Part shown: one piece after another, positions 1-5,817 of the stretch | Numbering within the stretch: position 1 is the stretch's first letter | Layout: each line of letters begins with the position of its first letter | Assembly (NCBI GenBank): GCA_023387235.1 | Contig: JAEWIJ010000181.1 | Location: 1-6,935, forward strand | Direction: 5' to 3' | Source of the DNA: Pseudomonadota bacterium | GTDB taxonomy: Bacteria; Pseudomonadota; Alphaproteobacteria; Rhizobiales; Hyphomicrobiaceae | DNA length: 6,935 bases | Made by a program: the position numbers and the translations under genes | Notes under the pieces: generated by a model | What the model was told of the DNA's origin: nothing | Databases searched by the model: none | Seen by the model: the letters and a program-made list of their open reading frames with translations, nothing else

Positions 1-440
1 GAGACGTTATTTTGGCGGCTTCGGAAGGGTTCACCCAGTCCGCCGTGGTGGGCGACAATGTGACGATGGTCGCCAAGGCCAAGGGCGTCAGCGCGATCGT
101 CATCGACGGCATGGCACGCGACATCGCAGGTATCGCGCCGGTGGGGCTTCCCGTGTTCGCGCGGGGCATCACGCCGAACTCGTGCGTGAGGACCGGTCCG
201 GGGCGCGTCGGCCTGCCGATCGTGATCGGTGGGGTGTCTGTCGAGTCCGGCGATGTCGTGATCGGTGATGCGGATGGCGTGGTCGTGCTGCCGCGCGCCC
301 ATCTCCACACGATCCTGCCGCTGATCGAGGAAGTGCAGGCTGCCGAGGGCGCCACGCAGTCCAAGATCAAATCAGGTTTTACGAACATCGGAGGGATCGA
401 GGAGATCCTTGCATCCGACCGCGTTCGCTACGTCGATTGA
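1..440 (+). CDS. RraA-family protein (HMG/CHA aldolase-like), 3' part
   Basis: The reading frame is open from the left edge (codons start at base 3), so the 5' end lies outside the window. About 145 residues are visible; family members usually have 210-235, so roughly the first third is missing. Seen: GDNVTMVAKAKG, then DGMARD at 105-122, whose Arg-Asp pair (117-122) matches the catalytic/metal-site Arg-Asp of RraA-type aldolases. Further on are PVFARGITP, GPGRVGLPI, GGVSVESGD and GDADGVVVLPR, in the usual order. Known of the family: members are divalent-metal class II pyruvate aldolases cleaving 4-hydroxy-4-methyl-2-oxoglutarate or 4-carboxy-4-hydroxy-2-oxoadipate, or oxaloacetate decarboxylases; others (RraA) bind RNase E. 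Inference: next to a hydroxyacid dehydrogenase, a metabolic aldolase/decarboxylase role is more likely than RNase E inhibition. It lies 49 bp upstream of the dehydrogenase on the same strand, probably in one transcript. The TTG at 12 is internal and not the true start. Confidence 0.9.
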   Translation, partial: DVILAASEGFTQSAVVGDNVTMVAKAKGVSAIVIDGMARDIAGIAPVGLPVFARGITPNSCVRTGPGRVGLPIVIGGVSVESGDVVIGDADGVVVLPRAHLHTILPLIEEVQAAEGATQSKIKSGFTNIGGIEEILASDRVRYVD

Positions 441-448
441 GAGTAAAC

Positions 449-463
449 GCGGGTTCAGCCCGC
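449..463 (+). other. Small intercistronic hairpin
   Basis: GCGGG (449-453) and CCCGC (459-463) form a 5-bp all-GC stem with a 5-nt TTCAG loop in the 49-bp gap between the RraA-family gene and the dehydrogenase. No T-run follows, so it is not a typical terminator. It could affect mRNA processing or stability between the two genes, or be chance in GC-rich DNA. Confidence 0.3.
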
Positions 464-489
464 ACGATGCCACGACCAGGAGAAGCTAC

Positions 490-1488
490 ATGGCGACGAC
501 CAACAAGAAGAAAGTCCTTTTCACGGATTCCATGGGAAGGGCGGGTCAGGAGATCCTGGCATCGCGCCCCGACGTTGAAGCCATCCCGTTCCCCAATATG
601 GCTCAGGACGAGGAGTATCGGGCGATCCTGAAGAAGCACGCACCGGTGCACGCGACCATCCTCGGCGGCACGCGCTTTCGCCCGGCCGAGCTCGAGGCCG
701 CTGGTGCCATGGAGTGCGTGGCGCGCGTCGGCGTCGGTTACGATGCGATCGATATCCCGGGCATGACGGCGGCAAAGGTGCCGGTCATGATCGCGGGCAC
801 GGCGAACTCGCCCTCGGTTGCCGAGCACGCCATGAGCTTCATGCTGACGCTGGCACGCAAGGGACCGGAGCTTTCCGCGCTTGTCAAAGAGGGCCGCTGG
901 GGCGATCGCCTCAAGCCCTCGATGATCAGCAACGACATGTTCGAGAAGACGGTGCTGATCGTCGGTTTCGGCCGCATCGGCACGCGCACGGCCAAGCGCT
1001 GCCTCGCCATGGAGATGCAGGTTCTCGTCTATGATCCTTTCGTCAAGGCCGAGGCGATCAAAGCTGCGGGCTGCGAGCCCGTGACGAACCTCGATGCCGC
1101 GCTGCCGCGCGCGGACTTCGTCACGATCCATTGCCCGAAGACGCCGGAGACGGTCGGCATGTTCGGCGCCAAGCAGCTCAAGGCGATGAAGCCGACGGCT
1201 TACCTCGTGTCGACCGCCCGTGGCGGCATCATCGACGAGAAGGCGCTGCACGCCGCGCTCACGGACGGTACGCTTCCGGCGGCGGCCCTCGACGTGTTCG
1301 ATCGCGAGCCGCCCGATCCGGCGAACCCGCTCTTCAAGCTGCCGAACCTACTCGCCTCGCCGCACATTGCCGGCGTTACGGCAGAGGCCATGGAGCGCAT
1401 GTCGGCCGAGGCCGCAAAGAATGTGCTCGCGGTCTTCGACGGCGCGCCGCGGAAGGAGAATGCGGTCAATCCTGAGATCTACGGCTGA
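490..1488 (+). CDS. D-isomer-specific 2-hydroxyacid dehydrogenase (NAD-binding)
   Basis: A 332-aa cytoplasmic oxidoreductase, full length for the family, interconverting a D-2-hydroxyacid and a 2-keto acid with NAD(P)H. Seen: a catalytic-domain N-terminus with GVGYDAID near residues 81-88; the Rossmann dinucleotide-binding loop GFGRIG at 159-164; YDP at 181-183, whose Asp182 suggests NAD over NADP; and the signature STARGGIIDE at 241-250. The three catalytic residues are present: Arg244, Glu273 in DVFDREP, and His292 in SPHIAG. The start at 490 is chosen because AGGAG (478-482) sits 7 nt upstream; the open frame extends further 5' but overlaps the preceding gene. It follows the RraA-family gene and ends before a hairpin at 1511-1545. 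The substrate (glyoxylate/hydroxypyruvate, phosphoglycerate-like or a sugar acid) cannot be decided. At 332 residues it lacks the C-terminal ACT domain of long SerA enzymes. Confidence 0.93.
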   Translation: MATTNKKKVLFTDSMGRAGQEILASRPDVEAIPFPNMAQDEEYRAILKKHAPVHATILGGTRFRPAELEAAGAMECVARVGVGYDAIDIPGMTAAKVPVMIAGTANSPSVAEHAMSFMLTLARKGPELSALVKEGRWGDRLKPSMISNDMFEKTVLIVGFGRIGTRTAKRCLAMEMQVLVYDPFVKAEAIKAAGCEPVTNLDAALPRADFVTIHCPKTPETVGMFGAKQLKAMKPTAYLVSTARGGIIDEKALHAALTDGTLPAAALDVFDREPPDPANPLFKLPNLLASPHIAGVTAEAMERMSAEAAKNVLAVFDGAPRKENAVNPEIYG

Positions 1489-1510
1489 AGACGCCGAACC
1501 GATCGAATGG

Positions 1511-1545
1511 AACGGCCCGCCAGGCACCAGCTTGCGCGGGCCGTT
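1511..1545. terminator. Perfect 10-bp-stem hairpin between convergent genes, likely bidirectional terminator
   Basis: AACGGCCCGC (1511-1520) is exactly complementary to GCGGGCCGTT (1536-1545), with a 15-nt loop. It lies 22 bp after the dehydrogenase stop and 7 bp before the stop of the opposing minus-strand gene. The tail on the + strand (CTGCTTTC) is only weakly T-rich. Its position between convergent transcripts makes a shared terminator the best reading. Confidence 0.65.
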
Positions 1546-1551
1546 CTGCTT

Positions 1552-1839
1552 TCAGTTCCCGGACTTGTTGAGATAGGCTCTCGCCGATCCGGTATCGATC
1601 AGCGGATAGACCTCGAACGTGGCGGGGATGATCTCCGCCCATTCGTTCATGAAACGGTGCAGCGTCTCGTTGTCGGGCACGTCGAACAGCACGACCGCGC
1701 CGCGCCCGGTGCGTGCCCACACGCCCTTGCACATGCCGTTCGCCTCGAGCGGTGCCAGCCACTCCCAGTAGGCCTTGCGGCTCGGCACCATCGTCGACGG
1801 CTTTTCAGGCCGCGGCGTCGAGATCACCATGAAAAGCAT
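1552..1839 (-). CDS. Muconolactone delta-isomerase-like small protein
   Basis: A 95-aa protein resembling the muconolactone delta-isomerase (MIase) family, which are ferredoxin-fold enzymes of about 90-96 aa. Seen: an N-terminal beta strand beginning MLFMVIS, a central helix around residues 19-34, then WARTGRGAVVLFDVPDNETL at 41-60 and EVYPLID at 76-82, which follow the family's W-R-x-x-G-R / F-D-V-x-x-x-x-x-L / V-x-P-L pattern. No signal peptide is apparent. Start: ATG at 1839 has AGGAG (1851-1847) 7 nt upstream, and that site overlaps the TAG stop of the preceding gene, suggesting translational coupling. It is last in the operon after the MFS transporter and the FAH-family dehydratase. True MIases act in the 3-oxoadipate pathway, but no other gene of that pathway is visible, so a different isomerase or lactone-related role is inferred. 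It could also belong to another small dimeric alpha-beta barrel family. Confidence 0.72.
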   Translation of the reverse strand: MLFMVISTPRPEKPSTMVPSRKAYWEWLAPLEANGMCKGVWARTGRGAVVLFDVPDNETLHRFMNEWAEIIPATFEVYPLIDTGSARAYLNKSGN

Positions 1840-1849
1840 TCGGGCACTC

Positions 1850-3025
1850 CTAGATCAGATTGCGCTTGGCGAGATTGCGCATGAGATCGGCGGCGCCGAA
1901 CGTCCACGGCGGGGCCTGATCGGATGTCGCCATCACGTTGACGAGCGCGCCGAGCGGATCGGCATGAATGGTGACGATATCGCCGACCTTGTGCGTGAAG
2001 CCCATGCCCTTCTCGCCACGATCCTCGCTTGGTGCGAACATGGTGCCGAGATAGAGCACCGCGCCGTCGGGATACTGGTGTGTCTTGCCGATGAGCTGAC
2101 CGACAAGATCCGCCGGGTCGCGCGCGATCTCGCGCATGGAAGACTTACCCGTCAGGCGGAAACCCTCGGGGCCATCCACCGTCAGATGAACATCGAGCGC
2201 GCGCACCGTATCGAGCGAGAACGTCGCATCGAAGAAGCGCACGAACGGCCCGATCGTCGCGGACGCGTTATTGTCCTTGGCCTTGGAAAGCAGAAGCGCC
2301 GAGCGTCCCTCGACATCGCGCAGGTTCACGTCATTACCGAGTGTCGCGCCGACGATCGCGCCGCTCGAGTTGACGAGCATCGCCACCTCGGGCTCCGGAT
2401 TGTTCCACGTGGATTTCGGATGAATGCCCGCCGTCATGCCATGGCCCACCGCCGACAGGGGCTGTGCCTTGGTGAAGATCTCGGCATCCTCGCCGATGCC
2501 GACCTCGAGATACTGCGACCACGCGCCTGCCGCGATCAGCGTCTGCTTGAGCGCGAGCGCCTCCTTCGATCCGGGCTTGAGCGAGCGCAGATCACCGCCG
2601 AGCTGGGCCTGCACCTGCTTGCGGATTGCCTCCGCCTTCTCGGGGGCGCCCTTGGCCTGCTCCTCGATCACGCGCTCCAGCATCGAGCGCGGGAAGGTCA
2701 CGCCCGCCGCCTTGATTGCCTGCAGATCAATCGGCGTCAGCAGCCACGGCTTCGAGGCATCGCGGTAGACCTCGGGCGTGTTCGCGAGAATTTCGCCGAG
2801 CGAACCGATCCGTTCGCCAGCCCCGCTCTTGACGATCGCCGCGGCATCGACGCGTTCGGCGAGGTCGCGCATGGTCGGCGCGTGGCGCGAGATGTCGTAG
2901 ATACCGTCCGTGCGCACTGCGATCACGGAGGGGCCCTCCGCATCGGGACGCCAGACCCGCCCGGCGAGCGCCCCTGCTGTGCCATCCTGCGGCAGCGTCA
3001 AGGCTTCGGTCATTCGCGTGCGCAT
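1850..3025 (-). CDS. FAH-superfamily 2-keto-3-deoxy sugar-acid dehydratase, XylX-like
   Basis: A 391-aa protein with a fumarylacetoacetate hydrolase (FAH) C-terminal domain. Seen: metal-ligand E-x-E in NNPEPEV (Glu211, Glu213); GNDVNLRD at 230-237, whose first Asp (232) is the expected third ligand; Lys250 in LLSKAKDNN followed by TIGPF; and HQYPDG plus LGTMFAP near 316-332. The N-terminal block AAGVTFPRSMLERVIEE (106-122) has Glu117 but lacks the His of the H-x-x-E motif found in many FAH hydrolases. Length and these blocks resemble, from memory, Caulobacter XylX, which dehydrates 2-keto-3-deoxy-xylonate/L-arabinonate to 2-oxoglutarate semialdehyde. This is inference, and another deoxy-sugar acid is possible. 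Start: ATG at 3025 has AGGA (3037-3034) 8 nt upstream; the in-frame ATG at 3013 is a poorer choice. The open frame continuing upstream lies inside the MFS gene. It begins 13 nt after the MFS stop and ends 10 nt before the MIase-like gene. Confidence 0.9.
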   Translation of the reverse strand: MRTRMTEALTLPQDGTAGALAGRVWRPDAEGPSVIAVRTDGIYDISRHAPTMRDLAERVDAAAIVKSGAGERIGSLGEILANTPEVYRDASKPWLLTPIDLQAIKAAGVTFPRSMLERVIEEQAKGAPEKAEAIRKQVQAQLGGDLRSLKPGSKEALALKQTLIAAGAWSQYLEVGIGEDAEIFTKAQPLSAVGHGMTAGIHPKSTWNNPEPEVAMLVNSSGAIVGATLGNDVNLRDVEGRSALLLSKAKDNNASATIGPFVRFFDATFSLDTVRALDVHLTVDGPEGFRLTGKSSMREIARDPADLVGQLIGKTHQYPDGAVLYLGTMFAPSEDRGEKGMGFTHKVGDIVTIHADPLGALVNVMATSDQAPPWTFGAADLMRNLAKRNLI

Positions 3026-3038
3026 GGTGCGTTTCCTC

Positions 3039-4328
3039 TCAGCTCCCGGGCGTGTTGCTTTTGCTGCCGGTCTCGACCGGCACCGAGGGGCCGAGCTGGC
3101 TGCTCGGCCGGACGTCGCGCGCTGTGGCGTAGACCGCGAGGCCCGCGCCGAGCGTCGCCGCGATGGTAGCAAAGATCCATTGATAGGCGACGGGAGAATA
3201 TCCGGCGGCCGTCTCTGGAAACCAGGCCGGGATGAAACCGGTCGCGACAGGCAACATGGCGCAGCCGAAGAGCTGCGCCATGTTGGCCGTCGTGGCGCCA
3301 CGGCCGGCAAGATGATCGGGATAGAAGGTGCGGGCGTGCGTGACGACCGCGACCCCGTAGGACGAGGTCGCACACACGCCGATGATCAACACGATCGCCA
3401 CGATCGTCGGCGGGTTGGCAGCGAGGCCCAGCAGCACGAGTATGGTCGCCGTGGCGCCGGCCATGGCCACGCGCTTGCGCGTATCGAATATGCGGTCCAT
3501 GGGACCGAAGGCGAGCACGCCGAGAAACTGCGCGAGGGCCATGGCGATCAGCACGTTGCCGCGCGCGACCGCATCGAGCCCATGCACATCATGCAGATAG
3601 GGACCGGCCCACAGGCCCATGATCGTCGCCATGACCGCATAGGCGACCGTCTGGAGCCCGAGCACGCGAAGGAGCCCCGGCAGGCGCAGGATCGCGACGA
3701 AGCCGGCGAGCGCAGCCGCCAGCGTCTCCGCCGGATGGGGAGCCGCCACCTTGCCCGGCGGATCGTCGCGCACGAGCCAGACGAACAACACGCCGACGAG
3801 CGCCGCGACGCCCGCCATGATCACGAATGTCGTGCGCCATCCGATCAGCCCGGCCGCGACGGCGAGCGGCGTTCCGGCCATGCCGACGCCGATCATGCTG
3901 AGGCCGAAGACCCAGCTCATGGCCTGCGCCCATCGCTGGCGCGGATACCAGCGCGAGCAGAGCACGACGACGGACATGAAGCTGCCGCCGAAGCCGAGGC
4001 CGAGCAGGAATCGCGCCGCGATCAGCTCGCTGCCGTCTCTGACAACCGCGTGCCAGAGCGACCCGACGACGCCCAGCACGGCTAATCCGCCAACCGTGTA
4101 GCGAACGCCGATGCGGTCGAAGAGTATGCCGACCGGAACTTGCGCGGCCATCAGCGCGAAGAAGAAGATCGCGTTGGCCATTCCGAGCGCTTTGGATGTC
4201 AGCTTGAGCTCGACGATCAGCTCCGGCGCGAGGACGGTTACCGACGAGCGATAGAATTGCGAAAGGATCGTCGTCGCCGACAGCATGACGATGAGGATCG
4301 CGGCGGCCCGCGCGGGCGGATTTGGCAT
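3039..4328 (-). CDS. MFS transporter, 12-TM type
   Basis: A 429-aa inner-membrane carrier of the major facilitator superfamily, of usual length. Seen: a hydrophobic first segment at about 8-25 followed by SQFYRSS; motif A in the loop after TM2, GILFDRIGVR (67-76); RFLLGLGFGG (107-116) in TM4; a hydrophilic central loop around 187-204; and a second motif-A-like loop GPMDRIFDTR (275-284) between the halves' later segments. The C-terminal tail (402-429) is polar. The substrate cannot be read; as first gene of an operon with a sugar-acid dehydratase, an acidic sugar or carboxylate is the best guess, and direction of transport is unknown. Start: ATG at 4328 is chosen because TM1 begins just after it. 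The upstream in-frame TTG at 4400 lies inside a 14-bp palindrome and would add a polar 24-residue leader. Neither start has a strong ribosome-binding site. Confidence 0.9.
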   Translation of the reverse strand: MPNPPARAAAILIVMLSATTILSQFYRSSVTVLAPELIVELKLTSKALGMANAIFFFALMAAQVPVGILFDRIGVRYTVGGLAVLGVVGSLWHAVVRDGSELIAARFLLGLGFGGSFMSVVVLCSRWYPRQRWAQAMSWVFGLSMIGVGMAGTPLAVAAGLIGWRTTFVIMAGVAALVGVLFVWLVRDDPPGKVAAPHPAETLAAALAGFVAILRLPGLLRVLGLQTVAYAVMATIMGLWAGPYLHDVHGLDAVARGNVLIAMALAQFLGVLAFGPMDRIFDTRKRVAMAGATATILVLLGLAANPPTIVAIVLIIGVCATSSYGVAVVTHARTFYPDHLAGRGATTANMAQLFGCAMLPVATGFIPAWFPETAAGYSPVAYQWIFATIAATLGAGLAVYATARDVRPSSQLGPSVPVETGSKSNTPGS

Positions 4329-4396
4329 TGCGGACGTCACGCTGGGATCCCGGATCGATAGGGCGCCGGTCCCTGTGCCATTGCGTGCGGGAATAG

Positions 4397-4410
4397 GCAA
4401 TGCGCATTGC
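4397..4410. promoter_or_regulatory. Perfect 14-bp palindrome, candidate operator
   Basis: GCAATGCGCATTGC is its own reverse complement. It lies 69 bp upstream of the MFS start and 104 bp upstream of the divergent small gene. The half-site GCAATG occurs again at 4456-4461. A site of this form suits a dimeric repressor of the transporter operon, but no regulator gene is in the window and the factor is unknown. I see no convincing -35/-10 pair to anchor it. Confidence 0.45.
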
Positions 4411-4490
4411 TTCGGTCCCGCGAGTGACAGTCATGCGCTTCGCCGTTGCGTTGCCGCAATGTTCTGTCAGGATGCAAGTCGACTCATGCG

Positions 4491-4500
4491 TTTGATCAAA
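4491..4500. promoter_or_regulatory. 10-bp palindrome upstream of the small gene
   Basis: TTTGATCAAA is a perfect palindrome 14 bp upstream of the ATG at 4515, and AGTCGACT (4477-4484) is another short one nearby. They are AT-richer than the surroundings and could be regulatory, but short palindromes like these also arise by chance. Confidence 0.22.
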
Positions 4501-4514
4501 GTCGTGTGCCGCCG

Positions 4515-4856
4515 ATGATTGCCCCCTCCCTCGCCCTTTCCGACATTACACGTGCGCCGGCGACGCTTCAGCGCGAGGCTGCGTCGGGCCCGCTCGGCGA
4601 GGCGGAGGCGGTCGAGATCTGGATCGCGCGCTGGCTGCGCGTGCGCCGCAAGGATCTCATGTCGCGTTATGGATGCGATCCGCGCCAGCTCTATGCCATC
4701 TGGTGGGGGGAGAAGTTTCCGGGGAGCCGCGAAAAGGCCGAAGCCCTTTTCCGCGCGCGCCATCCGGGGCTGGTCGATCGCGTGAGCTTCGGCTATCGCC
4801 GCATTCCGCGCGGGCCCGTCAGGGAGCCCGAGGGGCAGCTGTCGCTCTTCGAGTGA
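4515..4856 (+). CDS. Small hypothetical protein with C-terminal sliding-clamp-binding motif QLSLF
   Basis: A 113-aa basic protein that I do not recognise by name. Seen: a variable N-terminus (1-30), then a compact block at about 32-95 with WIARWLRVRRKDL, a segment spaced like a helix-turn-helix (KDLMSRYGCDPRQLYAIWWG, 46-65), and a following helix SREKAEALFRARHP (71-84). The last six residues are QLSLFE (108-113). QL[SD]LF is the known consensus for peptides binding the DnaN beta clamp, so a DNA-associated role is inferred. No membrane segment or signal peptide is visible. Start: ATG at 4515 is the first ATG before the block; the frame is open back to a TTG at 4446, and no strong ribosome-binding site marks either. 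It is divergent from the MFS gene and convergent with gph, 35 bp apart. The codon use matches its neighbours, so it is probably a real gene. Confidence 0.75.
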   Translation: MIAPSLALSDITRAPATLQREAASGPLGEAEAVEIWIARWLRVRRKDLMSRYGCDPRQLYAIWWGEKFPGSREKAEALFRARHPGLVDRVSFGYRRIPRGPVREPEGQLSLFE

Positions 4857-4871
4857 TCTCCGCGGACGATC

Positions 4872-4888
4872 GAGCCGATGCGCGGCTC
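4872..4888. terminator. Short hairpin between convergent genes
   Basis: GAGCCG (4872-4877) pairs with CGGCTC (4883-4888) around a 5-nt ATGCG loop, in the 35-bp gap between the small clamp-motif gene and the 3' end of gph. The stem is short and no T-run follows, so termination here is only a weak inference from position. Confidence 0.35.
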
Positions 4889-4891
4889 CAT

Positions 4892-5563
4892 TCAGCGCCC
4901 CACAAGCCGCTCGATGGCCGGGATGAGCTCGTCGTAGTGCTCGATGATGGCATCGGGCGACAGCTCGCGCACGTGCACGTCGGTGTAGCCGAAGGTCACC
5001 GCGATCACCGGAATGCCGGCTGCCTTGGCCGTGTCGATATCGGTCTTGCTGTCGCCGACCATGATCGCGCGCTTGGGATCGCCCCCGGCCATGCGGATGA
5101 CGCCGACGAGATGATCGGGATGTGGCTTGTACACGGGGAAGGTGTCGCGGCCGGCAAGCGCCGCGAAACGCTTTCGCAGCCGCAGATCGCCGAGCAGTTG
5201 CTCCGAGAGCGCAGCCTGCTTGTTCGTGCACACGGCGAGTCGCGCGCCGCGCGCGGCCAACGTGTCGAGCGACGCTTCGAGCCCTGGGAAGGCGTGGCTC
5301 GTCGCCGCGATATTGGCCGTGTAGTAGGCGATGAACTGCTCGAAGTGAGCGCCCGTGGCGTCGACGTGAACGCGTTGCCCATGATGCTCGAAGGCTTTGG
5401 TGATCATGGCGAGGGCGCCGAAGCTGATTGCCGGCCGCAGAATTTCCGGCGCGACGATGTCGAGCCCCGCATTCGCCATCACGTGGTTGGTGGCCGCGAT
5501 CAGGTCGGGCGCGGTCTCGACAAGGGTCCCGTCGAGGTCGAAGGCTACGGTCAGGTCGCGCAT
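4892..5563 (-). CDS. gph: Phosphoglycolate phosphatase (HAD superfamily)
   Basis: A 223-aa cytoplasmic HAD phosphatase, the usual length for Gph, hydrolysing 2-phosphoglycolate to glycolate and phosphate. Seen: motif I AFDLDGTLVET with nucleophile Asp9 and acid/base Asp11; a helical cap at about 17-85; motif II Thr113 in VCTNK; motif III Lys146 in YKPHPD; motif IV MVGDSKTDID with Asp171 and Asp175, followed by AAGIPVIAVTFGY, typical of Gph. Start: ATG at 5563 places motif I at the normal distance; the frame stays open for 40 more codons upstream but those residues are not family-like. The ribosome-binding site is weak (AGAAGAAAG). Known role: removal of phosphoglycolate from RuBisCO oxygenation or from repair of oxidised DNA 3' ends; no RuBisCO gene is in view. 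It is divergent from ssb, and an SOS-type box lies 52 bp upstream. Another HAD phosphatase specificity is possible but less likely. Confidence 0.9.
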   Translation of the reverse strand: MRDLTVAFDLDGTLVETAPDLIAATNHVMANAGLDIVAPEILRPAISFGALAMITKAFEHHGQRVHVDATGAHFEQFIAYYTANIAATSHAFPGLEASLDTLAARGARLAVCTNKQAALSEQLLGDLRLRKRFAALAGRDTFPVYKPHPDHLVGVIRMAGGDPKRAIMVGDSKTDIDTAKAAGIPVIAVTFGYTDVHVRELSPDAIIEHYDELIPAIERLVGR

Positions 5564-5577
5564 GAGTGGTCTTTCTT

Positions 5578-5638
5578 CTGGCGCTTGCTCATGCAAGCGA
5601 AGTCCTGTAGTGTGGAACATAATGAGAACAAGCGCCAG
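5578..5638. repeat. Nested inverted repeats around the SOS-type box
   Basis: CTGGCGCTTG (5578-5587) is exactly complementary to CAAGCGCCAG (5629-5638), 41 nt apart. The inner CGCTTGC (5582-5588) also pairs with GCAAGCG (5593-5599) around a TCAT loop. The two pairings share the left arm and so exclude each other. In a minus-strand transcript this would be the gph leader, ending 15 nt before its start codon. Confidence 0.45.
5615..5629. promoter_or_regulatory. Putative LexA (SOS) box, GAAC-N7-GAAC
   Basis: GAAC at 5615-5618 and GAAC at 5626-5629 are separated by exactly 7 bp (GTTC-N7-GTTC on the other strand), the direct-repeat operator known for LexA in alphaproteobacteria. It lies between divergent gph (52 bp from its start) and ssb (188 bp from its start). 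ssb is a frequent LexA target in this class. A weak + strand promoter, TTGCTC (5585-5590), 17 bp, TAGTGT (5608-5613), would place the box just after the -10. A weak minus-strand one, TTGTTC (5632-5627), 16 bp, TACAGG (5610-5605), would place it across the -35/spacer. Which gene it controls cannot be settled from sequence. Confidence 0.7.
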
Positions 5639-5817
5639 CGCGTCCTGATCCGCGGGATGACGTGAATTTGGTGCATAAGCCACCAGTTCGCCGCGGGGAG
5701 GGGATCGCTTAGCGCGTACTCTCTAACGGACGAATCGGGCTCCCGGAAGCCAGCACTGGCGCGGCTGACCGTCTGCGCGGGTGCAGGACCGAGAGCCGAA
5801 GCAAGAGGAGTGAGCAC

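Noticed and set aside
379..1251. 290-codon minus-strand open frame opposite the dehydrogenase
   Set aside because: Low-complexity Arg/His-rich translation with no domain; the + strand carries a full dehydrogenase with all catalytic residues.
1775..3169. 464-codon open frame on the + strand opposite the XylX-like gene
   Set aside because: Its translation is rich in Arg, Ala, Leu and His with no recognisable motif, while the minus-strand frame has intact FAH motifs, a proper ribosome-binding site and operon spacing. It is a GC-rich antisense shadow.
3026..3373. N-terminal extension of the XylX-like protein in the same open frame
   Set aside because: The extra 116 codons lie within the MFS coding region, are Arg/Pro/Ser-rich and not family-like; the ATG at 3025 has a good ribosome-binding site.
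2910..4085. 391-codon + strand open frame opposite the FAH and MFS genes
   Set aside because: It spans two well-supported genes on the other strand and has the charged, repetitive composition typical of an antisense frame in GC-rich DNA.
4329..4400. Upstream TTG start for the MFS transporter
   Set aside because: It adds a polar 24-residue leader before TM1, lacks a ribosome-binding site and falls in the 14-bp palindrome.
5564..5683. 40-codon N-terminal extension of Gph
   Set aside because: It would put the SOS-type box and inverted repeats inside the gene and displace motif I from its normal place near the N-terminus.
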